From positions 248,001 to 312,000 of the forward strand of contig NZ_JAIXUB010000024.1 of NCBI RefSeq assembly GCF_027484205.1: a stretch of DNA of 64,000 bases, in the 5' to 3' direction. The notes under the pieces were generated by a model that did not search any database, was not told the origin of the DNA, and saw only the letters and a list, made by a program, of their open reading frames with translations. Positions 42,703 through 51,732 of the stretch are shown here, one piece after another. The position numbers and the translations under genes are program-made. This DNA comes from Flavobacterium sp. (GTDB lineage: Bacteria; Bacteroidota; Bacteroidia; Flavobacteriales; Flavobacteriaceae). Every line of letters begins with the position of its first letter. Position 1 is the stretch's first letter.

Positions 42703-43221
42703 ATGAAAAAAGTTGTATTAATAGGTTATATGGGAAGCGGTAAGTCGGTTGTGGCAAAAAAATTAGCACATAATATTGGAATTTCCGTCGTGGAATTGGA
42801 TAAAATGATTGAAGAAAAATGTGAAATGTCAATCGAAACACTTTTTTCTACAAAAGGCGAATTATTCTTCAGAAAGCAAGAACATCAACTTTTTTTAGAA
42901 TTACTTTCAGATGATAAAAATATGGTAATTAGCACTGGTGGTGGAACGCCATGTTATTTCAATAATCATGAGTTACTTAATGATGAGAATGTGGTTTCTG
43001 TTTATTTAAAAGCTTCAATTGATACATTATATAATCGTCTTTTACAAGGAAAACAAAACCGTCCTTTAATAGCGAATTTAGGAGATGACGAAATAAAAGA
43101 ATTTATTGCAAAGCATCTTTTTGATAGGAGTTTTTATTACAATCAAGCTACTTTCAAAGTTAATGTCGATGACAAAAGTATTGATGAAATTGTTAACGAG
43201 ATAGTAAATTTACTAACTTAA
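42703..43221 (+). CDS. aroK: Shikimate kinase
   Basis: 172 aa. The P-loop is GYMGSGKS at about 8-15; the shikimate-binding D and R residues lie in ELDKMIEEK and FFRKQE; STGGGTPC is the GGG loop; the lid arginine is in QNRPLI. It phosphorylates shikimate at O3 in aromatic amino-acid synthesis. Its 3' end overlaps the convergent phosphoribosyltransferase gene by 9 nt. Confidence 0.96.
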   Translation: MKKVVLIGYMGSGKSVVAKKLAHNIGISVVELDKMIEEKCEMSIETLFSTKGELFFRKQEHQLFLELLSDDKNMVISTGGGTPCYFNNHELLNDENVVSVYLKASIDTLYNRLLQGKQNRPLIANLGDDEIKEFIAKHLFDRSFYYNQATFKVNVDDKSIDEIVNEIVNLLT

Positions 43222-43710
43222 TTTAGCATAATTATTATTGTCTTCAAATACTACTGAAACGTGTTCATGCGATGATGTTGAAAGAGAAATTCCTTTAAAA
43301 TCTACTTTGATAGGGTATTTTTTATGATTTCTATCAACTAAAACAGCAGTTTTGAATTTTTTTAATGGAACATCTAAAAAGTGTTTTACTCCATACATTA
43401 AAGTTGAACCAGAATTTAATACATCATCAACTAAAATAATGCCTTTGTTTTGATAAGTATCACTTGATATTGATGTTTTAATTTCCGAATTTGGATTTGT
43501 TTTGTCAATTATTACTTCACATAAAATTACTTTTATTGGTGAAATCGATTGTAAAGAAACTGCCAATTTTTCTGCCAATACATATCCATTAGAGGCAATT
43601 CCGGCTAAGACAATGTTTTCCTCATCTACGAAAGTTTCATAAATTTGATAGGCAATTCTCTTAATTTTATGTTCAATTTCTTGATGTGTAAGAATGATAT
43701 TTTGGCTCAT
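43213..43710 (-). CDS. Type I phosphoribosyltransferase (PyrR-like)
   Basis: 165 aa with the PRPP-binding motif GIILVDDVLNSGSTLMYG at about 88-105. Overall pattern and length resemble PyrR or purine phosphoribosyltransferases in Bacteroidota; the base specificity cannot be settled. It follows the methyltransferase gene by 4 nt on the minus strand. Confidence 0.9.
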   Translation of the reverse strand: MSQNIILTHQEIEHKIKRIAYQIYETFVDEENIVLAGIASNGYVLAEKLAVSLQSISPIKVILCEVIIDKTNPNSEIKTSISSDTYQNKGIILVDDVLNSGSTLMYGVKHFLDVPLKKFKTAVLVDRNHKKYPIKVDFKGISLSTSSHEHVSVVFEDNNNYAKLS

Positions 43711-43714
43711 GGTT

Positions 43715-44296
43715 TTATTTTTTTGTAAATATAAAAAAGAGTTCGTTTCCTTCTCTTGGTTTTATGGAATTATATGCAGTTTCTAATTTTTTAATATTAA
43801 AATCATTCTCAAATAAAGACAAGTATTCAGTTTTTGAACCACCAAAAGGCGGACCAACTTCTGTCAATGGAAATTGAAATAGCAACCCAATAATTTTACC
43901 ATTTGACATTAATAATTCTTTCATTTTTTGAACATAATCTTTTCTTAAAGAAGGTTCTAAGGCGCAAAAGAAAGTTTGTTCAATAATTAAATCATACTTG
44001 TTTTCATGTTCAAAAAAATCTGATCTTATCAATTGATTAGGATTACAATTTGGTATTCTTTTTAGAATGTTATCCAAAGGAGATTGAGCAAAATCTAATA
44101 CAAACACATTTTGAAAGCCATTTTCAATCAAATATTCAAATTCGTAACTATTTCCTGCACCAGGAATTAATATTTTTATAGATTTATCTTGAATTTGATC
44201 GATGTATTCTTTTAAAGGAGTGGATATCGTTCCAACATCCCAACCAATTTCGTTATTTTTATAACGATCTTCCCAATAGGAACTATTCAGTTTCAT
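43715..44296 (-). CDS. Thiopurine-methyltransferase-like SAM methyltransferase
   Basis: 193 aa from ATG 44296 (MKLNSSYWEDRY, the usual TPMT-type start); a GTG at 44332 is the alternative. The SAM-binding motif is ILIPGAGNSYEFEYL at about 42-56, then VFVLDFAQSPL and DLIIEQTFFCALEP, all typical of the TPMT/TehB-like group. Possible role in methylating small thio- or metalloid compounds. It overlaps the S4-domain gene by 14 nt. Confidence 0.85.
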   Translation of the reverse strand: MKLNSSYWEDRYKNNEIGWDVGTISTPLKEYIDQIQDKSIKILIPGAGNSYEFEYLIENGFQNVFVLDFAQSPLDNILKRIPNCNPNQLIRSDFFEHENKYDLIIEQTFFCALEPSLRKDYVQKMKELLMSNGKIIGLLFQFPLTEVGPPFGGSKTEYLSLFENDFNIKKLETAYNSIKPREGNELFFIFTKK

Positions 44297-44669
44297 CGAT
44301 TTCGGTGTTAAATTCGATATCATCCAAGTCACGGCGGTCTTTTTTTGTTGGACGACCAGTACCTGTTTTTCTGTAATGTTCTTTAGATAGTTTTAATAAT
44401 TCTAAATGAGCAAATGATTCAGCAGGCGTTTCATCTTTTCTGTAAACATCAACAAGTTTTGCACCAACCCGATTGGCAGGTATATCTAAAACCGAAATGA
44501 TATGAGTAATTTGATCTTTTCTAAATGTGATTTTATCACTTGGAAAAACCTCTTTAGATGCTTTAGCAACCTGACCATTTACAGTAATATGGTTTTTTTT
44601 ACAGGCTTCTGTAACCATATTTCGCGTTTTATAATATCGAACACACCACAAGTATTTATCAACTCTCAT
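44283..44669 (-). CDS. hslR: S4-domain RNA-binding protein, Hsp15-like
   Basis: 128 aa from ATG 44669; the frame extends to TTG 44687 but MRVDKYLWCVRYYKTR is the normal Hsp15 start. The S4 domain covers about 1-65 (TEACKKNHITVNGQVAKASKEVFPSDKITF), followed by a basic tail (TGRPTKKDRRDLDD). Hsp15 binds stalled 50S subunits carrying peptidyl-tRNA. It overlaps the methyltransferase gene. Confidence 0.88.
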   Translation of the reverse strand: MRVDKYLWCVRYYKTRNMVTEACKKNHITVNGQVAKASKEVFPSDKITFRKDQITHIISVLDIPANRVGAKLVDVYRKDETPAESFAHLELLKLSKEHYRKTGTGRPTKKDRRDLDDIEFNTEIDETE

Positions 44670-44749
44670 AATTTTTTCTAAAATCAACGTTAAATAGTTT
44701 ACAAAAATAAATCAATATTGTATCTTGCGCACTCAAAATTACTATAAAA

Positions 44750-45718
44750 ATGAAAAAAATTAGTGTAAGTATTCTTTTGTTTGTTGTATCATTATTTATT
44801 TATTCTTGTACGAAGGATGATGGAACATCAGTTGAACCTGCAAGAGATTATTCAGATCAATATTTAAAAGATATCGATTCAATTGATAAATTCATTGATA
44901 CGCATTTTATGACTGTTGATACAGATTATAATGTTACTTTTACTGAAATCACTGATGAAACACCAGGAACACCAATAAGAAATAATCCAAATCTTCAATT
45001 TAAAATGATTGATAATTATGATGAGGATGGTGACGATTTTCAATATAAAGTGTACTACATTAAATTAAGAGAAGGTGTAAATGAAAGACCTACAAGAGTT
45101 GATTCAGTTTTTGCATCTTATAAAGGTGTTTTAGCAACAACAACTGCTCAATTTGATTATGCTGAACAACCTATTTGGTTTCAACTTGAAGGTGTTGTTC
45201 GCGGATGGAGTGAAATTTTTCCACTTTTCAAAACAGGTACTTATGATACAGATGAAGGTCCAAACCCTGTAACGTACGATAATTATGGTGCAGGAGTAAT
45301 GTTTTTACCTTCTGGTTTAGCATATTATAATAATTCGTCTTCTTCAGGAACTATACCTGCTTATTCAAATTTAATTTTCTCATTTAAGTTATTTGAATTG
45401 CAGTACAAAGATCATGATAGAGATGGAATACCTTCAAGATTCGAAGTTGCAACTCAATTAAATAGTGATGATTCAAATTTAGATGAATACAATAAAGAAG
45501 CTAACTTTATAGATTATGATTCTGATGGTGATGAATATGCAAATATGTTTGATATTGATGATGATGCTGACGGTGTTCAAACTCGAGGAGAAATAATATT
45601 AACAACTAATCCTCAAACTTTATATCCTTTTTCAGGTATACCTGATTGTAGCGGTAATACCACTAATCCAACAAGAATTAGAAGACATTTGGATGCTAGT
45701 TGTAAGCCACCATATTAA
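44750..45718 (+). CDS. FKBP-like lipoprotein with calcium-type DxDxDG repeats
   Basis: 322 aa. The lipoprotein signal ends at FIYSC. Residues of about 95-225 resemble an FKBP peptidyl-prolyl isomerase domain (VDSVFASYKGVL, FQLEGVVRGWSEIFPLFKTG, MFLPSGLAYY, IPAYSNLIFSFKLFEL). The last 90 residues or so carry thrombospondin-type-3-like loops DHDRDGIPS, DYDSDGDEYA and DIDDDADGV and a C-terminal Cys pair. Isomerase activity is uncertain. It is monocistronic with a strong terminator. Confidence 0.82.
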   Translation: MKKISVSILLFVVSLFIYSCTKDDGTSVEPARDYSDQYLKDIDSIDKFIDTHFMTVDTDYNVTFTEITDETPGTPIRNNPNLQFKMIDNYDEDGDDFQYKVYYIKLREGVNERPTRVDSVFASYKGVLATTTAQFDYAEQPIWFQLEGVVRGWSEIFPLFKTGTYDTDEGPNPVTYDNYGAGVMFLPSGLAYYNNSSSSGTIPAYSNLIFSFKLFELQYKDHDRDGIPSRFEVATQLNSDDSNLDEYNKEANFIDYDSDGDEYANMFDIDDDADGVQTRGEIILTTNPQTLYPFSGIPDCSGNTTNPTRIRRHLDASCKPPY

Positions 45719-45731
45719 TTAAACAGTATAT

Positions 45732-45770
45732 AAAAAACCCGATTTCAAATACATGAAATCGGGTTTTTTT
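45732..45770. terminator. Bidirectional terminator
   Basis: AAAAAACCCGATTTCA / TGAAATCGGGTTTTTTT around a short loop, between the convergent FKBP-like and transketolase genes. Confidence 0.92.
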
Positions 45771-45790
45771 ATACAATTTAGTTTAGAAAT

Positions 45791-46744
45791 TTATTTTCTC
45801 TTCAAAACTTTTTCTACTGCTTCTACAATAGCTTGATAGTTAAGTTTGTATTTTTCCATCAATTGTTCGGGTGTGCCACTTTCACCAAATGAATCTTGAA
45901 CAGCAACAAATTCTTGCAGAGTTGGATTATTTAATGCTAATGTTCTTGCAACACTTTCGCCTAATCCACCAAGAATATTGTGTTCTTCCGCAGTAACAAC
46001 ACAACCTGTTTTAGCAACAGATTTTAGAATTGCTTCTTCATCTAAAGGTTTTATAGTATGAATATTGATTACTTCTGCTGAAATTCCTTTTTCTTCCAGA
46101 GCTTCTGCTGCAATCAAAGCTTCCCAAACTAAATGTCCAGTAGCAATAATTGTTACATCAGTTCCTTCATTTAAAAGTATTGCTTTTCCAATTATGAATG
46201 GTTCATCAGATGGCATAAAATTTGGCACAACTGGACGTCCAAAACGCAAATAGGCTGGACCATGATGATCTGCTAATGCAATTGTTGCTGCTTTGGTTTG
46301 ATTGAAATCACAAGTATTGATTACCGTCATTCCTGGTAACATTTTCATTAAACCTATATCTTCTAATATTTGGTGAGTTGCACCATCTTCTCCAAGAGTT
46401 AATCCTGCATGAGAAGCACAAATTTTTACATTTTTATCAGAATAAGCAACTGATTGACGAATTTGATCATAAACTCTTCCTGTAGAAAAGTTTGCAAATG
46501 TTCCAGTAAAAGGAATTTTTCCACCAATAGTTAATCCTGCTGCAATCCCAATCATGTTTGCCTCAGCAATTCCAATTTGGAAAAAACGTTCTGGATGATT
46601 TTTTTTGAAATCGTCAAACTTCAATGAGCCAATTAAATCGGCACAAAGAGCGACAACATTTTCATTTTTTTGTCCTAATTCGGTCATTCCTGCACCAAAT
46701 CCTGAACGAGTATCTTTACTTCCTGTGTTTGTATATTTTTTCAT
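45791..46744 (-). CDS. Transketolase C-terminal half
   Basis: 317 aa carrying the pyrimidine-binding and C-terminal domains: GFGAGMTELGQKN, the catalytic-Glu region FFQIGIAEANMIGIAAGL, and SHAGLTLGEDGATHQ. With the N-terminal subunit encoded 4 nt upstream it makes a two-subunit thiamine-PP transketolase of the pentose phosphate pathway. Separate starts and stops show a genuine split gene, not a frameshift. Confidence 0.95.
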   Translation of the reverse strand: MKKYTNTGSKDTRSGFGAGMTELGQKNENVVALCADLIGSLKFDDFKKNHPERFFQIGIAEANMIGIAAGLTIGGKIPFTGTFANFSTGRVYDQIRQSVAYSDKNVKICASHAGLTLGEDGATHQILEDIGLMKMLPGMTVINTCDFNQTKAATIALADHHGPAYLRFGRPVVPNFMPSDEPFIIGKAILLNEGTDVTIIATGHLVWEALIAAEALEEKGISAEVINIHTIKPLDEEAILKSVAKTGCVVTAEEHNILGGLGESVARTLALNNPTLQEFVAVQDSFGESGTPEQLMEKYKLNYQAIVEAVEKVLKRK

Positions 46745-46748
46745 AATT

Positions 46749-47594
46749 CTAGTAGTCTCCTAAAGTTTCTGCGTTTTGTTCTAAAGCTTTTGCTAATTGC
46801 TCATCATTTGGAGCTTTTCCATGCCAAGCATGTGTGTGCATCATATAATCAACACCATTACCCATTTCGGTGTGAAGTAAAATACAAACTGGTTTTCCTT
46901 TTCCTGTTCTTGATTTAGCTTCATTTAATCCGTTAAGAATAGCTTCAATATTATTTCCTTCAGTTATTTCTAAAACATCCCAATCAAAAGCTTCAAATTT
47001 AGCACGTAAACTTCCCATGTTTAGAACTTCATCGGTAGTTCCATCAATTTGTTTTCCGTTTAAATCGACAGTAGCAATTAAATTGTCAACTTTTTTTGCT
47101 GATGCATACATAATAGCTTCCCAGTTTTGACCTTCTTGCAATTCGCCATCGCCTGTTAAAACATAAACCAATTGTTGGTCATTGTTTAACTTTTTAGCTT
47201 GCGCAGCACCAATTGCTACAGACAAACCTTGACCTAATGAACCTGCGGCCATACGAACTCCAGGCAAACCATCATGAGTTGTTGGATGACCTTGTAAACG
47301 AGTGTTAAGTTTTCTAAAAGTTGCTAATTCCGAAACAGGAAAATAACCACTTCTTGAAAGTACACTATAAAAAACGGGTGAAATATGACCGTTTGAAAGG
47401 AAAAATAAATCTTCACCAATTCCGTTCATATCAAAACCATCATTGCGTTTCATGACCTCTTGGTAAAGCGCAACAAGAAATTCGGCACAACCCAAAGAAC
47501 CTCCGGGATGACCTGAATTTACTGCGTGAACCATACGAAGAATGTCTCTTCTTACTTGTGTTGTAAAATCTTGTAGTTGTTTAATGTCAGACAT
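46749..47594 (-). CDS. Transketolase N-terminal half
   Basis: 281 aa carrying the thiamine-PP-binding domain: AVNSGHPGGSLGCAEFLVAL, GHPTTHDGLPGVRMAAGSLGQGLS and the cofactor motif GDGELQEGQNWEA...DLNGKQIDG. It transfers two-carbon units together with the downstream subunit. Upstream lies the divergent tgt promoter region. Confidence 0.95.
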   Translation of the reverse strand: MSDIKQLQDFTTQVRRDILRMVHAVNSGHPGGSLGCAEFLVALYQEVMKRNDGFDMNGIGEDLFFLSNGHISPVFYSVLSRSGYFPVSELATFRKLNTRLQGHPTTHDGLPGVRMAAGSLGQGLSVAIGAAQAKKLNNDQQLVYVLTGDGELQEGQNWEAIMYASAKKVDNLIATVDLNGKQIDGTTDEVLNMGSLRAKFEAFDWDVLEITEGNNIEAILNGLNEAKSRTGKGKPVCILLHTEMGNGVDYMMHTHAWHGKAPNDEQLAKALEQNAETLGDY

Positions 47595-47692
47595 TTTTTG
47601 TAGTTATAAATTATAATTCGTCAAAAGTAAATCTATTTTTTTGGTGAGGCAAAAGAATTTATTACAAGTTATCAATACTATAGAATCACAAA

Positions 47693-47725
47693 TAAATCTA
47701 AAATCTAAAATCTAAAATCTAAAAT
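47693..47725 (+). repeat. Heptamer tandem repeat TAAAATC
   Basis: Four to five near-perfect copies of TAAAATC just upstream of the tgt promoter box. A related degenerate run (TCTAAATATCTAAAAATCTA) lies between rluE and trmL at about 25844-25863. Confidence 0.8.
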
Positions 47726-47729
47726 AATT

Positions 47730-47737
47730 TATCTTTG
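47730..47737 (+). promoter_or_regulatory. tgt promoter, -7 box
   Basis: TATCTTTG, exact consensus match, 28 nt before the ATG at 47766. Confidence 0.6.
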
Positions 47738-47765
47738 CTCCCGAAACTTTGGGAAAAACGCCTAT

Positions 47766-48896
47766 ATGAAATTTGATTTATTACAAAAAGATACCCACTC
47801 TAAAGCTAGAGCAGGAAAAATTACTACTGATCATGGAGTTATTGAAACTCCAATTTTTATGCCTGTTGGAACCGTTGCTTCTGTAAAAGGAGTACATCAA
47901 CGTGAATTAAAAGAAGAAATTAATCCTGATATAATTTTAGGTAATACATACCATTTATACCTTCGACCGCAAACAGAAATTCTTGAAAAAGCTGGCGGAT
48001 TACATAAATTTATGAACTGGGATAGGAATATTTTAACTGATTCTGGTGGTTATCAAGTGTATTCACTTTCAGCAAACCGAAAAATTAAAGAAGAAGGTGT
48101 AAAATTCAAATCTCATATTGATGGTTCTTACCATTTTTTTACTCCTGAAAATGTAATGGAAATTCAAAGAACAATCGGAGCTGATATTATTATGGCTTTT
48201 GATGAATGTACGCCTTACCCGTGCGATTATAGATATGCACAACGTTCTATGAAAATGACACATCGTTGGTTAGACAGATGTATCAATCATTTAGAAAAAG
48301 TACCAACAAAATATGGATATGATCAAGCATTTTTTCCAATCGTTCAAGGAAGTACTTATAAAGATTTGAGAATGCAAAGTGCTGAATATATCGCTAATTC
48401 TAATCAAGTTGGAAATGCAATTGGTGGACTTTCTGTAGGTGAACCTGCTGAAGAAATGTATGCAATGACTGAAGTAGTTTGCGATATTCTTCCAGAAGAT
48501 AAACCACGATACTTAATGGGTGTTGGAACGCCAATAAATATTCTAGAAAATATTGCTCTAGGTGTTGATATGTTTGATTGTGTGATGCCAACACGTAATG
48601 CTAGAAATGGAATGTTATTTACGGCAAATGGTACAATTAATATAAAAAATAAAAAATGGGAAGCCGATTTTTCTCCTTTAGATGAGATGGGAATCACTTT
48701 TGTTGATACAGAATATACAAAAGCTTATCTTCGTCACTTGTTTGCAGCAAATGAATATTTAGGAAAGCAAATTGCAACCATTCATAATTTAGGATTTTAT
48801 ATGTGGTTAGTTCGCGAAGCTAGAAAACATATTATTGCCGGCGATTTTAGAACTTGGAAGGAAATGATGGTAAAACAAATGAGTCAACGACTATAA
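47766..48896 (+). CDS. tgt: tRNA-guanine transglycosylase lacking the zinc cysteines
   Basis: 376 aa enzyme that exchanges guanine-34 for a queuine precursor in tRNAs with GUN anticodons. Catalytic segments are present: LTDSGGYQVYSLS, MAFDECTPYP, GGLSVGEP, and the nucleophile Asp in DMFDCVMPTRNARNG. The C-terminal zinc-site region, CxCxxC in E. coli and Zymomonas, reads EMGITFVDTEYTKAYLRHL with none of the three cysteines, while the IHNL His is kept. Probably first gene of a run with 48906 onward. Confidence 0.96.
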   Translation: MKFDLLQKDTHSKARAGKITTDHGVIETPIFMPVGTVASVKGVHQRELKEEINPDIILGNTYHLYLRPQTEILEKAGGLHKFMNWDRNILTDSGGYQVYSLSANRKIKEEGVKFKSHIDGSYHFFTPENVMEIQRTIGADIIMAFDECTPYPCDYRYAQRSMKMTHRWLDRCINHLEKVPTKYGYDQAFFPIVQGSTYKDLRMQSAEYIANSNQVGNAIGGLSVGEPAEEMYAMTEVVCDILPEDKPRYLMGVGTPINILENIALGVDMFDCVMPTRNARNGMLFTANGTINIKNKKWEADFSPLDEMGITFVDTEYTKAYLRHLFAANEYLGKQIATIHNLGFYMWLVREARKHIIAGDFRTWKEMMVKQMSQRL

Positions 48897-48905
48897 AAAA
48901 GAGAA

Positions 48906-49649
48906 ATGAAAAAAGCTTTATTGATTGTTTTATTTTTTTCTTATTTAACTACAAATGCTCAAATTGTAAAAGAAGAGTTAGTAGGAAACTGGATTTATCA
49001 TCGCTTTGAATCGGATAAAGAAGTTGATTCTATTGGAAAGAAATTGATGGTTAGATTTTTTGGTAAAATGTCTGTTAATCTTACTTCAGATGATAACTAT
49101 CAGTTGTCAATGATGGGTAAAAAAGAAGAAGGAAAGTGGAGTTTTGATCAAGAAAAGCTATTCTTTAATTCTACTAAAGGAATACAGTCAAATTTTAGCA
49201 TTCAAAAAAAAGAAGCCGATACATTGCGATTTGAAATGAAACCAAATGAATTCATTATATTAAAACGTGGTGAACAATTGGTTCAAAAAATTGATTTGAA
49301 AGTTGACGATTTTAAAACAGTTTCAGTAGATAAAAAACAAGTTTCTAAGAAATGGTTTATTACAAAAAAGATTGTACCAAATAAAAGTGAAAAGCAAATT
49401 GAAATGCTTGCCATTTTATTAGAAGGTTCTTATATTGATTTTAAACCTAATGGTAAATGTGAAATTTCTATTTTATCAATTCAAGAGACAGGAAAGTGGT
49501 ATTTGAATGATAAAAAAGACGAGATAATTCAAGAAAAACCAGATGACACAAAAGTTTTTTGGAAGATATTAAAAGTTTCAGAAAATGAATTATTGCTGAA
49601 CAAAGGAGATTTAAAAGAACAGTATTTATTTTCAACATCCGAAAAATAA
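48906..49649 (+). CDS. Exported lipocalin-like protein of unknown function
   Basis: 247 aa with signal peptide MKKALLIVLFFSYLTTNAQ. Two tandem lipocalin-like halves are visible: VGNWIYHRFE...NYQLSMMGKKEEGKWSFDQEKLFF and KKWFITKKI...CEISILSIQETGKWYLNDKKDEII. It starts 9 nt after tgt and is followed by an LptF/LptG-type permease. Role unknown. Confidence 0.75.
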   Translation: MKKALLIVLFFSYLTTNAQIVKEELVGNWIYHRFESDKEVDSIGKKLMVRFFGKMSVNLTSDDNYQLSMMGKKEEGKWSFDQEKLFFNSTKGIQSNFSIQKKEADTLRFEMKPNEFIILKRGEQLVQKIDLKVDDFKTVSVDKKQVSKKWFITKKIVPNKSEKQIEMLAILLEGSYIDFKPNGKCEISILSIQETGKWYLNDKKDEIIQEKPDDTKVFWKILKVSENELLLNKGDLKEQYLFSTSEK

Positions 49650-49684
49650 GTACTCCATAATTAATAAATGTCTTAAAAAGAGAT

Positions 49685-50770
49685 ATGTTTAAAATAATTG
49701 ATAAATACATTTTAAAGCGCTATTTAGTAACATTTTCAGTAATGGTATTGATGTTTATTCCTATTGGAATTGTCATTGATGTGTCTGAAAAAGTAAACAA
49801 AATGATTGCTAATAAAGTTCCGTTTAAGGAAATTGCAGTTTATTATTTTGATTTTACAATTTATTTTGCAAATCTATTATTTCCGATATTTTTATTTTTA
49901 TCCATAATATGGTTTACCTCTAAACTTGCAAATAATACCGAAATTATTGCTATTTTAAGTTCAGGAATTTCATTCACTAGATTTTTACGTCCTTATATTG
50001 TAGGAGCAACTATAGTTTCTTTATTTGCATTAATAATGGGTTTTTTCCTTGTTCCTAAAGCGAGCGCAGGTTTTAAGAATTTTAGATATACGTATCTTAA
50101 CAATTCAGGAACAGCAGGAATGCGAGATGATTCTGATGTTTATAGACAAATTAGTGATGATGAGTATATTTATGTAAGTAACTTTAATTCGGCTTCAAAA
50201 ACTGCTTTTAATTTTTCTTTAGAGAAATTTAAAGAAGGTAAAATGTTATACAAAATTACCTCAAGCAGAATAAAATGGAATGAAAAGGATAGTACTTATA
50301 CGATGTACAATTACAAGAAAAGAAAGATAGGTGAGTTAAATGATATTTTTGAAAGTGATGAAAAAAAAGATACTGTTTTTAAATTTGATTTAGAAGATTT
50401 AACGCCAGTTGTTTTCATTGCAGAAACTTTATCTTACTCAGAATTAACAAGTTTTATTGAAAAAGAAAGAGAAAGAGGTTCATCAAATATAAATACTTAT
50501 TTAGTAGTTCTTTATAAAAAGTTTAGTATTCCAGTTGCAGCTTTTATTTTAACAATTATTGCTGTTTCGGTTTCATCAATGAAGCGAAGAGGAGGAATGG
50601 GAATGAATTTAGCTATTGGAATTTTGCTTGCATTTTCATTTGTATTTTTAGATAAAATTTTTGGAGTTTTAGCTGAAAAATCAAGCATGCCTCCAATAAT
50701 TGCAGTTTGGATTCCTAATTTCGTTTTTGGAATTCTTGCTATTTACCTTCTTCGAAATGCTAAACGATAA
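49685..50770 (+). CDS. LptF/LptG family permease
   Basis: 361 aa, with three membrane helices on each side of a large periplasmic beta-jellyroll (about 115-270). The N-terminal IIDKYILKRYLVTFSVMVLMF and the C-terminal FSIPVAAFILTIIAVSVSSMKRRGGMGMNLAIGI are typical. LptFG with LptB extracts lipopolysaccharide from the inner membrane. It overlaps the EamA transporter gene by 14 nt. F versus G cannot be distinguished here. Confidence 0.92.
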   Translation: MFKIIDKYILKRYLVTFSVMVLMFIPIGIVIDVSEKVNKMIANKVPFKEIAVYYFDFTIYFANLLFPIFLFLSIIWFTSKLANNTEIIAILSSGISFTRFLRPYIVGATIVSLFALIMGFFLVPKASAGFKNFRYTYLNNSGTAGMRDDSDVYRQISDDEYIYVSNFNSASKTAFNFSLEKFKEGKMLYKITSSRIKWNEKDSTYTMYNYKKRKIGELNDIFESDEKKDTVFKFDLEDLTPVVFIAETLSYSELTSFIEKERERGSSNINTYLVVLYKKFSIPVAAFILTIIAVSVSSMKRRGGMGMNLAIGILLAFSFVFLDKIFGVLAEKSSMPPIIAVWIPNFVFGILAIYLLRNAKR

Positions 50771-51638
50771 TACTAAAAGTTATCTTCATCTTCATTTGAT
50801 AGTTTTCATTTGGGGATTTACAGCAATTTTAGGCAGACTAATTTCTCTTAATGCATTACCTTTAGTTTGGTATCGTATGTTGTTTGCGGTAGGATTTATT
50901 TTTATTTACATAAAATATAAAAAAACACCAATTAAAATTCCAAGGCGAATTTTATTGAAGTTTCTTGTTGCAGGTTTAGTTATTGCACTTCATTGGTTTA
51001 CTTTTTTTAGAGCCATCAAAGTCTCAAATGTATCAATTACTCTAGCTTGCTTGTCAACAGGTGCTTTTTTTACATCACTTATTGAACCTATTTTCTTTGG
51101 AAAAAAAATCATTTGGTACGAAATTTTCTTCGGATTAATAGTTGTTTTTGGTCTTTCAATCATATTCAATGTTGAAGGAAGATATGTTGAGGGAATTGTT
51201 TTAGCATTAACTTCTGCCTTTCTTTCAGCTTCTTTTGCGGTTATAAATAGTAAGTTTGTTAAAGAATATGATCCAACAGTAATTTCTTATTACGAGTTAT
51301 CTGGAGGTGTTTTGTTTTTTTCCATATTTCTGCTTTTTACCAATAGTTTTAGTGCAGCATTTTTTACATTATCAATTAATGATATTATCTATTTAATAAT
51401 TTTAAGTTCGGTTTGTACTGCTTATGCTTTCATCGCTTCAACAGCTGTTATGAAGTTTTTAAGTCCTTATACTGTGATGCTTACCATAAATTTAGAACCC
51501 ATTTACGGAATAATTTTAGCAGTACTTATATTTGAAGATAAAGAACAAATGAGTCCACAATTTTATGTTGGCGCAGTAATTATTTTGATAACTGTTATTT
51601 TAAATGGAATTATAAAAAGCAGATTAAAAGCAACTTAG
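50757..51638 (+). CDS. EamA (DMT) family transporter
   Basis: 293 aa from ATG 50757 with about ten membrane helices in two EamA halves (HLIVFIWGFTAILGRLIS; GIVLALTSAFLSASFAVINS). A TTG at 50700 extends the frame but lies within the permease gene and adds a non-family N-terminus. Substrate unknown; probably metabolite efflux. Confidence 0.9.
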   Translation: MLNDNTKSYLHLHLIVFIWGFTAILGRLISLNALPLVWYRMLFAVGFIFIYIKYKKTPIKIPRRILLKFLVAGLVIALHWFTFFRAIKVSNVSITLACLSTGAFFTSLIEPIFFGKKIIWYEIFFGLIVVFGLSIIFNVEGRYVEGIVLALTSAFLSASFAVINSKFVKEYDPTVISYYELSGGVLFFSIFLLFTNSFSAAFFTLSINDIIYLIILSSVCTAYAFIASTAVMKFLSPYTVMLTINLEPIYGIILAVLIFEDKEQMSPQFYVGAVIILITVILNGIIKSRLKAT

Positions 51639-51691
51639 CATTTGTTTACAACTTATCCTGTAAAATTACTTTTACAGAAGATTTAAAATTT

Positions 51692-51699
51692 TATCTTTG
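51692..51699 (+). promoter_or_regulatory. accA promoter, -7 box
   Basis: TATCTTTG 33 nt before the accA ATG, with a T-run near 51669-51673 as a possible weak -33. Confidence 0.55.
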
Positions 51700-51732
51700 T
51701 AATTCGAATTTTAATTAAAACGCACAAATCCT

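Noticed and set aside
45791..47594. Split transketolase as a frameshifted or broken gene
   Set aside because: Each half has its own start and stop with a 4-nt gap and complete domains; two-subunit transketolases are a known arrangement.
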